Source: Brevibacillus fulvus
GTDB taxonomy: Bacteria; Bacillota; Bacilli; Brevibacillales; Brevibacillaceae
NCBI RefSeq assembly: GCF_016908525.1
Contig: NZ_JAFBEB010000002.1
Location: 1 to 64,000, forward strand
Direction: 5' to 3'
DNA: 64,000 nt
Every line of letters starts with the position of its first letter. The stretch's first letter is position 1. Below the pieces are notes generated by a model. That model had not been told where the DNA came from, did not search any database, and saw only the letters and a list, made by a program, of their open reading frames with translations. Both the position numbers and the translations under genes were made by a program. Positions 52,575 through 62,410 of the stretch are shown piece after piece.

Positions 52575-53342
52575 CTAAATTTTGCGCCAATATTGGCTGC
52601 CATCAGGTTTGCGGTCCAAAAAACCGTATTCGATCAAGTACCTTCTGATCGTGACATAATCGGCATAAATCGGTTGAAGGATCTCGTTCACGTCTTTTTC
52701 ATGGTAAATTTGTCCGCTTTGAAAATGTTTCACAATTTCCCGCAATACCGCCAGCTTTTGTTTTTCTTTTGGCGGAAAAGACTTCAACGGGCCATCGGTC
52801 CCTTCGGGAAAAAACTTTTGCAAAATCCGCTGGTTTTCGTCCTCCGTAATGTTGTAACGGTCATCGACCATTCGCGCGGTTTGGTGCAGGTTGATAAAGC
52901 TGGGAGCGTATTGATCCTTTTCTTTCAACAGTTCCATCAGCGCCAAAAACACCTTGGCCTGCCGCTCTTTTTCCTTCAGCACGAACCGATGGTTGCGGAT
53001 GGTGGAAGCACTGCCGATGTTTAATTCTGCTTGAACTTCCTTGTCCGTTTTCCCTTGATAAAACAGGTGCAGCAGGGCGCTTTGATGATCCGTCAGTCCT
53101 GTCAGTTTTTTATCCAACCGGATCAGATAGTCAAAAACGGAGCCGTGGCTGGTTTCAATATGTCTGCGCATATAGCGTTCGGCTTCGAACAGAAGGCCAT
53201 CCTCCGGATAGATGATGCCTCGCTCCGTTTCCGTTCCGCAAAGCAGACAGAAAAAGCGCCCCTTATCTTCGATAAACCCTCGCTTCAGCTCCTCCAAAGA
53301 GGCGTTCCAAAATTGCTCCGACAGTTCCAAATTCAAACACAT
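52575..53342 (-). CDS. LuxR-type HTH / DUF2087-containing regulator
   Basis: A ~255-residue protein. A central LuxR-like helix-turn-helix (TDHQSALLHLFYQGKTDKEV, LNIGSASTIRNHRFVLKEKE) is preceded by a FCLLCGTETERG region with two cysteines and HIETSH. The C-terminus carries a DUF2087 domain (ENQRILQKFFPEGTDGPLKS, YADYVTIRRYLIEYGFLDRK). The upstream ATGs at 53372 and 53438 lie in or before a TTGACA/TAATAT promoter at ~53365-53395, so ATG 53342 is the likely start, although its ribosome binding site is poor. It is probably a DNA-binding regulator of its unit. Confidence 0.8.
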   Translation of the reverse strand: MCLNLELSEQFWNASLEELKRGFIEDKGRFFCLLCGTETERGIIYPEDGLLFEAERYMRRHIETSHGSVFDYLIRLDKKLTGLTDHQSALLHLFYQGKTDKEVQAELNIGSASTIRNHRFVLKEKERQAKVFLALMELLKEKDQYAPSFINLHQTARMVDDRYNITEDENQRILQKFFPEGTDGPLKSFPPKEKQKLAVLREIVKHFQSGQIYHEKDVNEILQPIYADYVTIRRYLIEYGFLDRKPDGSQYWRKI

Positions 53343-53532
53343 CCTAATTTCGTTTGGTTTTAATATAGACATATTATAAATTTGTTTGTTATTTGTCAAA
53401 TGGTTTTGTTTTGGTTCATAACGGTTTGAGGTAGGCACTCATGCCCGCGTCTGTCTTGATGAGTTGGCCGAACCAACACAGCAGGGGAAAAGAACGCTGC
53501 TGCGCTGTTGCCGCTTAATGACAGGAAAGCAA

Positions 53533-53574
53533 AAAAGACCGCATCTCGCCTGTTTCAGCGAAGTGCGGTCTTTT
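53533..53574. terminator. Bidirectional terminator
   Basis: AAAAGACCGCA (53533-53543) pairs with TGCGGTCTTTT (53564-53574). It serves the minus-strand acetyltransferase gene. Confidence 0.85.
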
Positions 53575-53688
53575 CTTTGCCAAAATCGTTCAAGTCCTCG
53601 CGAATCCTCTCTGTCAAAAATGCTTCCGGGTTTTGTTGATCCCGTCTTCAGACTGCAAGATTCGTAATCGGCATCGCATGCCCGCCCC

Positions 53689-54165
53689 TTAGTCGGCAGA
53701 CATTTGTGGTTCCGTCAAGTCCAGGGACAGCCGGACCATATCCCGGCATCTCAGACCATTTTCATAGATCGGTTCCGCATAGTGCCGGACGAAATAGTCC
53801 CGGTCTACCCCGGTGATGCGAAATCCGCACTTTTGGTACAGGGCGAGCTGACCGATGCTTGAATTGCCGGTTCCGAGCTCGATGGTGGCAAAACCAAGCC
53901 GTTTGGCGGTTTGAACCGCATGGGCGACCAACTGTTTGCCCAGTCCGTGTCCTTGATGCGCTTCGGCAACGGCCACATTAACCAGTTCCACCGTATACGG
54001 GCGGGTGGGGAGCAAGACATAAACGCCGACGATCTGTTCGTTCGCTTCAGCGACGTAGCAGTCGCCTCGCTGCAAATAATCGGTGATGTGGCGGGGGGAG
54101 GGATCTGCTAGCACGAGCAACTCCAGCGGGGCAGCTTCCTCCGTTTTCAATTTGCGGATCTTCAT
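53689..54165 (-). CDS. GNAT acetyltransferase
   Basis: A 158-residue N-acetyltransferase. Motif A reads VAVAEAHQGHGLGKQLVAHA, and IELGTGNSSIGQLALYQKCG is motif B. The C-terminal FRITGVDRDYFVRHYAEPIY belongs to the YvbK-like group. Substrate unknown. ATG 54165 follows GGGAGG; a GTG three codons upstream overlaps that site. It is downstream of the dCache chemoreceptor gene's end and transcribed in the same direction. Confidence 0.92.
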   Translation of the reverse strand: MKIRKLKTEEAAPLELLVLADPSPRHITDYLQRGDCYVAEANEQIVGVYVLLPTRPYTVELVNVAVAEAHQGHGLGKQLVAHAVQTAKRLGFATIELGTGNSSIGQLALYQKCGFRITGVDRDYFVRHYAEPIYENGLRCRDMVRLSLDLTEPQMSAD

Positions 54166-54210
54166 CGCGTTCACCCTCCCAACAGCATTCCTGCCGATTT
54201 CACTTTGGTT

Positions 54211-56229
54211 TCATTCTACACGAAATTTGCTCAACTTATCACGCAATTCCGCGGCCATCATATTCAGTGTTTGCGCAGAGGAGGTAATCTCCTCCATCGA
54301 AGCGAGCTGTTCTTCCGTGGCTGCCGCGACTTCTTGCGTATTGTGGTTCGCTTCGTCCGTGATGCGGGCGATTTCGCTAAAGGAGGAGGTCACTTGCTGG
54401 GTCCCGGCAGCCATTTCTTCGGAAATAGCGGCCATTTCTCTGATTTGATCCGTGACATCCTGTGCGGATTTGACGATCTCATAAAAATGGCTGTCTGTCT
54501 CCCGCACCGCGTGCAGACCGTCTTCAACCTGTTCTTTCACATGCCGCATGGCTTCCAGGGAACGAACCATGTCTTGCTGGATTTGCTCGATTAACTGGGC
54601 GATTTTGCTGGAAGATACTTGCGACTCTTCGGCCAGCTTGCGGACCTCATCGGCGACTACGGCAAAGCCCCGGCCGTGCTCTCCGGCGCGTGCCGCCTCA
54701 ATTGCGGCATTCAAGGCAAGCAGGTTGGTTTGTCCGGCAATTCCGGTAATCACTTCGGAAATTTCGCCAATTTCCGTCGAGCGCTCTTCCAATAGCCGGA
54801 TCAACTGATCCGTATCTGTCACGGCTGCATGGATCGATTGCATCCGGGATACGGTTTTCTCTACCGCTTCCCCGCCATTTGTCGCTTTTTGGATCGTATA
54901 GCCGGAAGCCTCCGCGATCGAAGCGGACGAATCGGCGATTTGCTGCACGCCGCGGGACAACTCGTCCAAATGGATGACGCTGGTGTTTACTCCGACGCTT
55001 TGCTGGGCAGCCCCTTCCGATACGTGTTGCATCGATATGGTGATTTGTTCGGTTGTCTTGCTCAACTGCTCGGCATTGGCCGTGAATTCCCCGGCCGATT
55101 CGGCGACATAATCGGCTGCCACATGGACTTGTCCAATAAACTCTTTCAAGCTTTCTTTCATATGATTGATATGCTGGGCCAGTTGTCCCAGTTCATCTTT
55201 ACGCCGTAAAGCCAGATTGTTTCCGGTCAAGTCGCCCTCGGCAATTTTTTTGACTTGTTCAGAGACGACCCGGATCGGACGGCTGATGCTGCGGGCGATC
55301 AGCCAAGCGACGATAATAATCAGCAGCGCAGCAACAATAGCGATCCAGATTGCCATCATTTTCATCGCGACAGTAGCGCTGAGGATCGCTTGCTGCGGAA
55401 CGTGCAGATAAACGCTGAATCCGTTGATTTCCAAGGGAGCGTAGGCGACAACAGCCGTTTCCCCATGATCATCGATAACGGCGGAACCGGATGCTTTGCT
55501 TCCCGTTTCCATCAGCGAGACCATGTCTGGCGCGAAGCCAGCCTCGGTCGTTTTTTTGCCGATCAGCTCCTGATTCGGGTGGTATTGGATGACTCCAAGA
55601 TTGTCGACGAGAATCGGATACATGCCATTGCTGTTTACCGTCTTCGCGCTGAGGAACTTGTCGATCAACGTATCGATTTGCACGGAGGCGGACAGGACAC
55701 CGTGAACTTGGCCGTCTTGTCCCAAGACAGGGGTAGCAATCGGGGTGATCCGCTTGCCGGTTCCTTTGGAAACGATTACATCCGAGAAGGACGCTTGCCC
55801 CTGCATGCCCTTCTTGAAGTAATCGCGATCAGCCAAATTCATCACATTGATGCTTTCTTTGCGAGTATGCGCTCTTACAATCCCGTGTTCATCGGTGAAC
55901 AACACGGCTTCGTACGCCTGGCTTTGCTCTTTGAGTGTGTTTACCAGCCTGATTTGCTGTTGCGGATCAAGCGAGCGCATATTGTCCGTTTTGGCAGCCA
56001 GCTGCAATTCCGCTTGTCTGATTTCCAGCCATTGCTGCATCGATTGAGCCGTATTCTCCGCCAAAACCTGCATCGATGTTTGTTCATTTTCCATAATTTC
56101 CGCGGTGCTTTGCTGATACATAATAGTTGTGGCGACTCCCATTGGCACCAAACCGATGATTAATAGCCAAATGATCAGTTTCCCGTTGATCGTTTGCAGC
56201 GATGGAAGTTTAAATGATTTCATTTTCAT
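54211..56229 (-). CDS. Methyl-accepting chemotaxis protein with dCache sensor
   Basis: A 672-residue chemoreceptor. A membrane helix near 15-40 ([20 protein letters not shown]) is followed by a ~240-residue extracellular dCache domain ([56 protein letters not shown]). A second membrane helix, HAMP and the signalling hairpin ([36 protein letters not shown]) follow. dCache domains sense amino acids, amines, purines or organic acids. ATG 56229 has GGAGGA upstream. It is divergent from the PTS regulator, hinting that it may sense a compound related to that operon. Confidence 0.95.
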   Translation of the reverse strand: MKMKSFKLPSLQTINGKLIIWLLIIGLVPMGVATTIMYQQSTAEIMENEQTSMQVLAENTAQSMQQWLEIRQAELQLAAKTDNMRSLDPQQQIRLVNTLKEQSQAYEAVLFTDEHGIVRAHTRKESINVMNLADRDYFKKGMQGQASFSDVIVSKGTGKRITPIATPVLGQDGQVHGVLSASVQIDTLIDKFLSAKTVNSNGMYPILVDNLGVIQYHPNQELIGKKTTEAGFAPDMVSLMETGSKASGSAVIDDHGETAVVAYAPLEINGFSVYLHVPQQAILSATVAMKMMAIWIAIVAALLIIIVAWLIARSISRPIRVVSEQVKKIAEGDLTGNNLALRRKDELGQLAQHINHMKESLKEFIGQVHVAADYVAESAGEFTANAEQLSKTTEQITISMQHVSEGAAQQSVGVNTSVIHLDELSRGVQQIADSSASIAEASGYTIQKATNGGEAVEKTVSRMQSIHAAVTDTDQLIRLLEERSTEIGEISEVITGIAGQTNLLALNAAIEAARAGEHGRGFAVVADEVRKLAEESQVSSSKIAQLIEQIQQDMVRSLEAMRHVKEQVEDGLHAVRETDSHFYEIVKSAQDVTDQIREMAAISEEMAAGTQQVTSSFSEIARITDEANHNTQEVAAATEEQLASMEEITSSAQTLNMMAAELRDKLSKFRVE

Positions 56230-56410
56230 GCGGACTCCTCCAGGCTGATTCGGCTGCATGTAAACCGTAATCAGAAACAGTTTTAGGAAAATTAAATATA
56301 GGACAATCACATACTAGCACAAAAATGCCAATAGGAGACAAAAAATGACAAAAATTTTTTTTATTGACTGTTGCTCACAATCGTTCAAATGGCCATCACA
56401 AAACTTGTGT

Positions 56411-56424
56411 TGAAAGCGCATTCA
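56411..56424. promoter_or_regulatory. cre-like site upstream of the PTS operon
   Basis: TGAAAGCGCATTCA matches the cre consensus except at one central position. It lies 50 bases before the PTS regulator gene and is consistent with CcpA control. Confidence 0.55.
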
Positions 56425-56474
56425 TAACGGTCAACAGTTGACTATGATGATAGTAAGCGAAGGGAGGGAGCGCA

Positions 56475-58535
56475 ATGCAGTTAGACGATCAAAGCTATCA
56501 GTTATTAAAAGAAATCCTTATCTCCCCGGTCATCACTGTAAAAGACTTGCAGGAACGCTATGGCCTAACCCGCAGCCAGATCCATTATCGATTGCAAAAA
56601 ATAACGGACTGGCTGGCTTTTCATCAGCTCCCGCCCGTTCGAAAAAGCCGAACTGCCGGAATCATTGTTGATCCTGCGGCAAGAGACCTGGTTTCCCGCC
56701 AGTTGCCAACAGTCTTTGGCCAGCAATCCATTTTGACGGAACCGGAACGGATCACCTTTCTTCTGCTCATGCTGCTCAGTCGAAACGAAGAGTTGTCACT
56801 GCAGCACTTCGCCAGCGGACTCAAGGTTAGCCGAAATACGGTACTCGCCGATTTAAAAAGGCTAAACAAAACGGGGCAGAAATATCAACTTTCGCTGCAG
56901 TATACACGACGAAACGGTTATACGCTGCTCGGCGAGGAATGGACTAAGCGGATGCTGCTGATTGAGTTGGTCCAAAAAGCGTTGAAAATTGCCAATGGGG
57001 AAGAGTGGCTATTGGCGGTGACGGGACTGTCAAAAGCGGAAGTCAAGCGAATGCGCAGCCGTTTTGAAATTGTGGAAAAACGTTTGAAAATCCGTTTCAC
57101 CGACGAAAAACTAATGGAACTTCCCCTGACCTTCCTGCTGTTGTTGCGGAGAATCAAACGGGGAAAGCAGATCGAGCTTCCCGCTCAAACTTTTGCCGAG
57201 GTATCCCGGACCAAAGAATATCAAGCCGTGGATTCGCTTTTCTGGGATCTTGCGCCGCTTTCCGAGCAGGACCGGCTGTTTCTCACTTTGCAGCTGCTGT
57301 CATCCAGCCTCTCTTTTCTTGAAGTAAGCCTGGACGGAAACGATCAATTGCAGCAAGCGATCGAGGAGATGGTTACGACTTTTGAAAAATTGGCTTGTGT
57401 AACGTTTCAACAGCGCTCTACTTTTCTCGAAAAACTATACCAGCATGTCAAGCCGGCGGTTTATCGGATCGTCCACGCCCTGCCTGTGGAAAATCCGCTG
57501 TTGCTCCAGATTAAAAAGGAACATGGGGATGTCTACCATCTCGTCCAGAAAAGCATGGAACCGCTGGCCGCTATTGCGAAACGACCATTTCCCGAAGAGG
57601 AGATCGCGTATTTGACCATCTTGATCGCGGGCTGGCTGCAAAAGCAAGGAGAAAAACTATCTTCACGACTGAAAGCAATCGTCGTTTGCCCCAACGGCAT
57701 TTCCGTTTCCAAGCTATTGTTGGAAACATTGCGCGAGATGTTTCCCGAGTTTGTTTTTCTCGATCATATCCCGGTCAGGGAGTTTGCCTCCTTCCCGCTT
57801 GAGTTTGAGCTGGTGTTTTCCACTGTTCCGCTGCGAACGGAAAAAAAGTTGTTTTTGATCAAGCCGCTTTTCTCCGCTTTGGAAAAAAGACAGCTAAAGA
57901 TGCGGGTCTATCAGGAAATTTACGGCTGTCTGCCGCCGGAAATCGATTACGACGGGCTGCTGCAAGTGATCGAACAACATGCTGAAGTAAAAAATGCCGA
58001 GCGTCTGAAACAGTCGCTGCGAAGCTACCTGGGAGCGGGCGGGTCTCCTGCCAGTCCGACGTTCAAAGCAAAACCAAACTTGGCCGATTTGTTGACAGAA
58101 GAAACGATCGTTTTCCAGGAAAAGGTTTCTGTCTGGCATGAAGCGATTCGCCTGGCATCTTTGCCGCTGCTCGCGTCGAATTCTATCGAACCCCGTTATG
58201 TGGAGATGATGATCCGCAAATTTGACCGCAGCCAACCGTATATCGTCATCGCCCCACGCGTAGCGATCCCGCATGCCTCACCGGAAGACGGGGTAAATCG
58301 GTTGACGATGAGTTTGCTTCGCTTGAGCGAAGGGGTTGAATTTGCCGACGGCTTGCCGGTAAATCTGGTCATCGTGCTGGCTGCGATCGATCGGAAAACG
58401 CACTTGACCGCTTTGCTGCAATTGAATGAGTTGGTCGCCGATCAGGAGAACGTTTCCAGGTGTATCGCAGCGACGAATAAGCGGGAACTTCTGCAAATGA
58501 TCCGGGAATATTCCCGAGAGGAAGTTTGCGGGTGA
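56475..58535 (+). CDS. PRD-containing PTS-regulated transcriptional activator (MtlR/GatR-like)
   Basis: A 686-residue BglG/MtlR-type regulator. Two helix-turn-helix units (residues ~10-60 and ~95-150: LQHFASGLKVSRNTVLADLK) precede two PTS regulation domains (~190-290 and ~300-405). PRD2 has the phosphorylatable His in LYQHVKPAVYR, but the second His position reads ILIAGWL. An EIIB-Gat-like domain follows (VVCPNGISVSKLL, phospho-Cys). A C-terminal EIIA-like domain has VAIPHASPEDGV. Phosphorylation by HPr and EIIB should tune it. It is the first gene of the sugar operon; GGGAGG precedes the ATG. Confidence 0.92.
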   Translation: MQLDDQSYQLLKEILISPVITVKDLQERYGLTRSQIHYRLQKITDWLAFHQLPPVRKSRTAGIIVDPAARDLVSRQLPTVFGQQSILTEPERITFLLLMLLSRNEELSLQHFASGLKVSRNTVLADLKRLNKTGQKYQLSLQYTRRNGYTLLGEEWTKRMLLIELVQKALKIANGEEWLLAVTGLSKAEVKRMRSRFEIVEKRLKIRFTDEKLMELPLTFLLLLRRIKRGKQIELPAQTFAEVSRTKEYQAVDSLFWDLAPLSEQDRLFLTLQLLSSSLSFLEVSLDGNDQLQQAIEEMVTTFEKLACVTFQQRSTFLEKLYQHVKPAVYRIVHALPVENPLLLQIKKEHGDVYHLVQKSMEPLAAIAKRPFPEEEIAYLTILIAGWLQKQGEKLSSRLKAIVVCPNGISVSKLLLETLREMFPEFVFLDHIPVREFASFPLEFELVFSTVPLRTEKKLFLIKPLFSALEKRQLKMRVYQEIYGCLPPEIDYDGLLQVIEQHAEVKNAERLKQSLRSYLGAGGSPASPTFKAKPNLADLLTEETIVFQEKVSVWHEAIRLASLPLLASNSIEPRYVEMMIRKFDRSQPYIVIAPRVAIPHASPEDGVNRLTMSLLRLSEGVEFADGLPVNLVIVLAAIDRKTHLTALLQLNELVADQENVSRCIAATNKRELLQMIREYSREEVCG

Positions 58536-58614
58536 GCGAATGGGGGAGCGTTCAAACGATTGCTCGTAAATGGCAGCGATCAGATTGGTTTTTGAAAGAG
58601 AAAGGGGAAAGCAG

Positions 58615-59112
58615 ATGAGTGTGAGAGAAAAGGAACTGTTTCCACGATTGTTTACGCCGGAACTGACCTTTCTGAACTTTGTGTGCAAAAATTCGACGGA
58701 CTTTTTTGAAAAAATCACGGACATTTTGCTGGAAAAAGGTTATGTCAAAGAGAGTTTCCGACAAGCGATTCAGGAACGGGAACGATGCTATCCGACCGGA
58801 TTGCGAACGGCTCCTTATCATGTGGCGATCCCGCATACCGACCCGGAGACGATCCGCAAACCGTTCATCGCGGTTATCCGCCCGCAAACGGCTCTGCAGT
58901 TTTATGAAATGGGCACGAACGAGGAAACCGTTGAGGCCCGACTGTTATTTCTGCTGGGTTTGAACCGTTCCGAAGCGCAAGTGCCTCTGCTGCAAATTAT
59001 GATGGAAATGTTCGCCGATCAGCAGATGATGGAGAGGTTGTTGCAAGAAACGAGCGAACAACGCTTGCTGAATGTGTTGCATCAATACGTTGTGGGGAGG
59101 AGTCTGTCATGA
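58615..59112 (+). CDS. PTS EIIA, galactitol/fructose type
   Basis: A 165-residue EIIA domain. The phosphorylatable His lies in YHVAIPHTDPE, preceded by ALQERE-like QAIQERERCYPTGL, as in GatA and FruA EIIA proteins. It takes phosphate from HPr and passes it to the EIIB encoded next. ATG 58615 follows AAAGGGG. Its stop overlaps the EIIB start (59109). Confidence 0.92.
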   Translation: MSVREKELFPRLFTPELTFLNFVCKNSTDFFEKITDILLEKGYVKESFRQAIQERERCYPTGLRTAPYHVAIPHTDPETIRKPFIAVIRPQTALQFYEMGTNEETVEARLLFLLGLNRSEAQVPLLQIMMEMFADQQMMERLLQETSEQRLLNVLHQYVVGRSLS

Positions 59113-59387
59113 AAAAAGTGATTGTGGCTTGTGGATCAGGTGTAGCAACATCGCAGACGGTAGCATCGAAAGTGAAAAAGCTGCTCGATCAAAAGGGGAT
59201 TCAGGCACAAGTGGAAGCAGTCGATATCAAATCTTTGGACACTTTTATCAAAGATTGCGCCGTCTACATCGCCATTACCAAACCGGCCAAACAATACCCG
59301 GTGCCTGTCTGCAACGGAATTGCCTTTTTGACGGGAGTCGGGATGGAGAACGAACTGCAGAAGGTGATTGAAGCATTACGTTCTTAA
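59109..59387 (+). CDS. PTS EIIB, galactitol type
   Basis: A 92-residue EIIB of the galactitol family. The phospho-cysteine is Cys9 in VIVACGSGVATSQTVASKV. It relays phosphate from EIIA to the sugar during transport by EIIC. The gene overlaps the EIIA gene, and the EIIC gene begins 15 bases later. Confidence 0.93.
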   Translation: MKKVIVACGSGVATSQTVASKVKKLLDQKGIQAQVEAVDIKSLDTFIKDCAVYIAITKPAKQYPVPVCNGIAFLTGVGMENELQKVIEALRS

Positions 59388-59402
59388 AGGGAGGAATGCG
59401 AT

Positions 59403-60752
59403 TTGGCAACGTTACAATCTTGGATCGAGTTTATTCTTGCCTTGGGAGCACCTGTCTTTGTGCCGTTCATTATGATTGTCGTCGGGCTGTTCGCTCGCAT
59501 GAAGCTGAAAGAAGCGGTCAGTGCGGCGCTTACCCTCGGCGTTGCCTTTATCGGGATGAATATCGTGGTCGGTTTTATGATGGATTCAATGGGGCCGGCC
59601 GCGAGAAGCTTTGCCCAAAATACGGGGATTCAACTCAATATCATTGACGGCGGCTGGACGTCTCTCGCTACGTTGGCCTGGGCCTGGCCGCTGGCGTTCT
59701 TCATGTTTCCGCTTCAGCTTGGCCTCAACATACTGATGCTGATTACCAAGCAAACGAACACCTTAAATGTTGATTTGTGGAACGTCTGGGGCAAAATTTT
59801 GACCGCCGTGCTGGTGTTGGGGGTATCCGGCAGCATCCCGCTGGCGTTTATCGTTGCCGGCCTGCAAGTGATATTGGAACTTAAGCTGGGAGATGTCAAC
59901 CAAAAGCACATTTATCGGCTGACGCAAATTCCCGGCGTCACCTCGACTCACAGCATGACCCTGTTCGGCATTATCTTGTATCCACTTAACAGATTATTTG
60001 ATTATATTCCCGGATTAAACAAACACATTGATGCCAATTGGTTAAAAGAGAAAATCGGCGTTTTTGCCGAAAATCATGTCATGGGGTTCATTATCGGCGG
60101 ATTATTGGGGCTGTTTGCTTCCTACAGTTTGCAAGAGACTTTGCTGCTCGGTGTTCAAGCGGCGGCTTCGCTGACGCTGTTTCCGATGGTGGCCAAACTG
60201 TTCATGCAAGCGTTGGCTCCGTTGTCTGATGCGGTATCCGAATTTATGCGGCGAAGATTTTCCGGAAGAGAATTGCATATCGGTCTGGACTGGCCGATCA
60301 TGGCCGGCTGCAATGAAATCTGGGTAACGGCGATTGTTTTGGTGCCAGTCACGCTGCTGTTGGCTGCGGTGCTTCCGGGCAATAATATTTTGCCATTCGC
60401 CGGGATCATCAACCTTTCCTTGGCCGTCCCCGCGCTGATTGTTACGGGGGGAAATCTATTGCGGATGATATTGCTTGGCCTTGTCACCACACCCGTTTTT
60501 CTCTATATCGCCACGTATTTTGCGCCCATCATTACAAATCTCGCCCGGCAAACCAATGCGTTGGATGTCCCGGCCGGACAGATGATTTCCTGGAGCACCT
60601 TGGAGTATCCCGTCTATCGGTATATTTTCACCCAAGTCGCCGCCGGCAGTTTGCTCGGCATCGTTGGGGCGATTGTCTGGCTGGGGTTGTTTTCCTGGTA
60701 TGTGAAAGACATGAAAAAGCGGGCGCAGGCAATGGCCGATGACCAGCTTTGA
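59403..60752 (+). CDS. PTS EIIC, galactitol type
   Basis: A 449-residue membrane transport subunit with 10-12 helices. GatC-like phrases are LGAPVFVPFIMIVVGLFAR, LATLAWAWPLAFFMFPLQLG, WNVWGKILTAVLVLGVSGSI and GLDWPIMAGCNEIWVTAIVL. It transports a polyol or ketose while it is phosphorylated. The start is TTG at 59403, supported by GGGAGG. The exact sugar cannot be read from sequence; see findings for a reasoned guess. Confidence 0.94.
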   Translation: MATLQSWIEFILALGAPVFVPFIMIVVGLFARMKLKEAVSAALTLGVAFIGMNIVVGFMMDSMGPAARSFAQNTGIQLNIIDGGWTSLATLAWAWPLAFFMFPLQLGLNILMLITKQTNTLNVDLWNVWGKILTAVLVLGVSGSIPLAFIVAGLQVILELKLGDVNQKHIYRLTQIPGVTSTHSMTLFGIILYPLNRLFDYIPGLNKHIDANWLKEKIGVFAENHVMGFIIGGLLGLFASYSLQETLLLGVQAAASLTLFPMVAKLFMQALAPLSDAVSEFMRRRFSGRELHIGLDWPIMAGCNEIWVTAIVLVPVTLLLAAVLPGNNILPFAGIINLSLAVPALIVTGGNLLRMILLGLVTTPVFLYIATYFAPIITNLARQTNALDVPAGQMISWSTLEYPVYRYIFTQVAAGSLLGIVGAIVWLGLFSWYVKDMKKRAQAMADDQL

Positions 60753-60816
60753 TTGATCAGATTGTCTCCGAAAATACAGGCATGGCTGACCAACACATGA
60801 AGGAAGGGAAGCAGTC

Positions 60817-61767
60817 GTGATTTATACCGTTACCTTAAATCCGGCAATCGACCTGATTATCCGTCTTGAGGGAATTATGACCAGGAAAAAGAACAACAGG
60901 ATTTTCCAGAAGACACAAGATATTGGCGGCAAAGCCACGCATGTCTCGGTTGTGCTGTCTACGCTCGGAGTGCCCAACATCGCCACCGGATTTATCGGCG
61001 CGGACAATCAGGAAATTTTGCTCACGCTGCTGGCGGAAAAAGGGGTGCGCTGCCAGTTTGTTTCCCAGCCCTCCAGCGCCACGCGAACCAGCATCATCTT
61101 GTTGGATCAGTCGGGGGAGGGCAGCTATATGTTGACCGAACCCGGTTTTCAGGCAGCGCCTGAAACGATGCAGCGATTGCTGCAATTTCTGCAAAACAAC
61201 GTCCAGGAAGGAGATTGGGTTGTGTTCTCCGGTTCCCCGCCGCAAGCTTTTTCCGTGAGCGATTATGCCGCCTTGCTGGAGTCGGTCAGCCAAAGGCGGG
61301 GACGATTGGTCGTCGACGTAAGCGGAGCGTATTTGCGGGAGGCGCTTCGCGTTCAACCGTTCATGATCAAACCGAATGAATTTGAGCTGGAACAACTGCT
61401 GGGAAGACGCCTCAGGCACACTCGGGAGATCGTTTGGGAGGTTGAGCGGCTGATGAAACAAGGCATCCGCTTGGTGATTGTATCCATGGGAAAAAACGGC
61501 AGCATGGTCGGTTATGACAAGGCGGTTTACAAGATCACACCTCCGATGGTTGAGGAAGTGAATGACACAGGCTGTGGCGATGTGTTTGTCGGGGGGGTCA
61601 TAGCGAAGCTTTATCAAAACAGCACGCTGGAAGAAGCGATTCGTTTTGCCACGGCGCTCAGCGCCACCAAAGCGGCGCAAAAAGGAAGTTCCGATTTTTC
61701 GTTGGAATTGGCGGAAAGCTGGCAATCAGCGGTCCGTATTGAACAGATTGGGGGGGTAGACCGATGA
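60817..61767 (+). CDS. PfkB-family hexose-phosphate kinase (1-PFK/tagatose-6-P kinase-like)
   Basis: A 316-residue PfkB kinase. The N-terminal MIYTVTLNPAIDLIIRLEG and KATHVSVVLSTLGVPN are typical of FruK/LacC. The catalytic loop reads VNDTGCGDVFVGG, with cysteine where GAGD is usual; the base Asp is intact. It would phosphorylate a ketose-phosphate to the bisphosphate. It ends in a four-base overlap with the aldolase gene. Confidence 0.93.
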   Translation: MIYTVTLNPAIDLIIRLEGIMTRKKNNRIFQKTQDIGGKATHVSVVLSTLGVPNIATGFIGADNQEILLTLLAEKGVRCQFVSQPSSATRTSIILLDQSGEGSYMLTEPGFQAAPETMQRLLQFLQNNVQEGDWVVFSGSPPQAFSVSDYAALLESVSQRRGRLVVDVSGAYLREALRVQPFMIKPNEFELEQLLGRRLRHTREIVWEVERLMKQGIRLVIVSMGKNGSMVGYDKAVYKITPPMVEEVNDTGCGDVFVGGVIAKLYQNSTLEEAIRFATALSATKAAQKGSSDFSLELAESWQSAVRIEQIGGVDR

Positions 61768-62408
61768 AGTTTGCCGAGGAACGCAAAGATTTATGCGAAG
61801 TCACACAAATGATGTTTGATCGGTTTAACACCAATGCGGCAGGCGGGAATATCAGCGTAAAGGTAACGGATGAATACCTGATCATGACGCCGACGCTCAT
61901 GTCGCAAGCCAAATTTTGCCGGCTGAAACCGGAAGAAATCCTGGTTGTGACCAAAACGGGAGAGAAGGTCGAGGGGGAAGGAAACCTGACCCGTGAGATT
62001 AACATGCATCTGGCTGTGTATGAGACTCTTCCCCAGGCAGGGGCGGTGATTCATGCCCATCCGAGGGAATCGATGGTTTTTGCCTCATTGGGGATGCCGC
62101 TTCCGCATTATTGTGAAGCGACGCAAAAACTGGGGGAAGTGATTACGCTGCCGTTTGCGCCGGCAACAAGCCAGCAATTGGCCGACACGGTGAAAGCTTA
62201 CTTGAACAAACGGCAACACGATTTGCCCATCGCCACCTTGTTGCGTGAACATGGGATTCTCGTCATCGACCAGAGCTTGCGCAAAGCGTACGATATGTTG
62301 GAGCGGATCGAGTACAACGCCTATGTGGCGATACATGCCAAGCTGTTTGAGGCGCTCGGCCTGTGGAAAGCGAACAGCACACAACTGTCTTACAATATGG
62401 AGGAGTAG
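61764..62408 (+). CDS. Class II aldolase (fuculose/ribulose-phosphate aldolase family)
   Basis: A 214-residue zinc aldolase of the AraD/FucA class. Motifs are FNTNAAGGNISVKV, the catalytic Glu in EINMHLAVYE, zinc histidines in AVIHAHPRESM, and the late His in LREHGILVI. It cleaves a ketose-1-phosphate or -bisphosphate into dihydroxyacetone phosphate and an aldehyde. It is translationally coupled to the kinase gene. Confidence 0.93.
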   Translation: MKFAEERKDLCEVTQMMFDRFNTNAAGGNISVKVTDEYLIMTPTLMSQAKFCRLKPEEILVVTKTGEKVEGEGNLTREINMHLAVYETLPQAGAVIHAHPRESMVFASLGMPLPHYCEATQKLGEVITLPFAPATSQQLADTVKAYLNKRQHDLPIATLLREHGILVIDQSLRKAYDMLERIEYNAYVAIHAKLFEALGLWKANSTQLSYNMEE

Positions 62409-62410
62409 CG

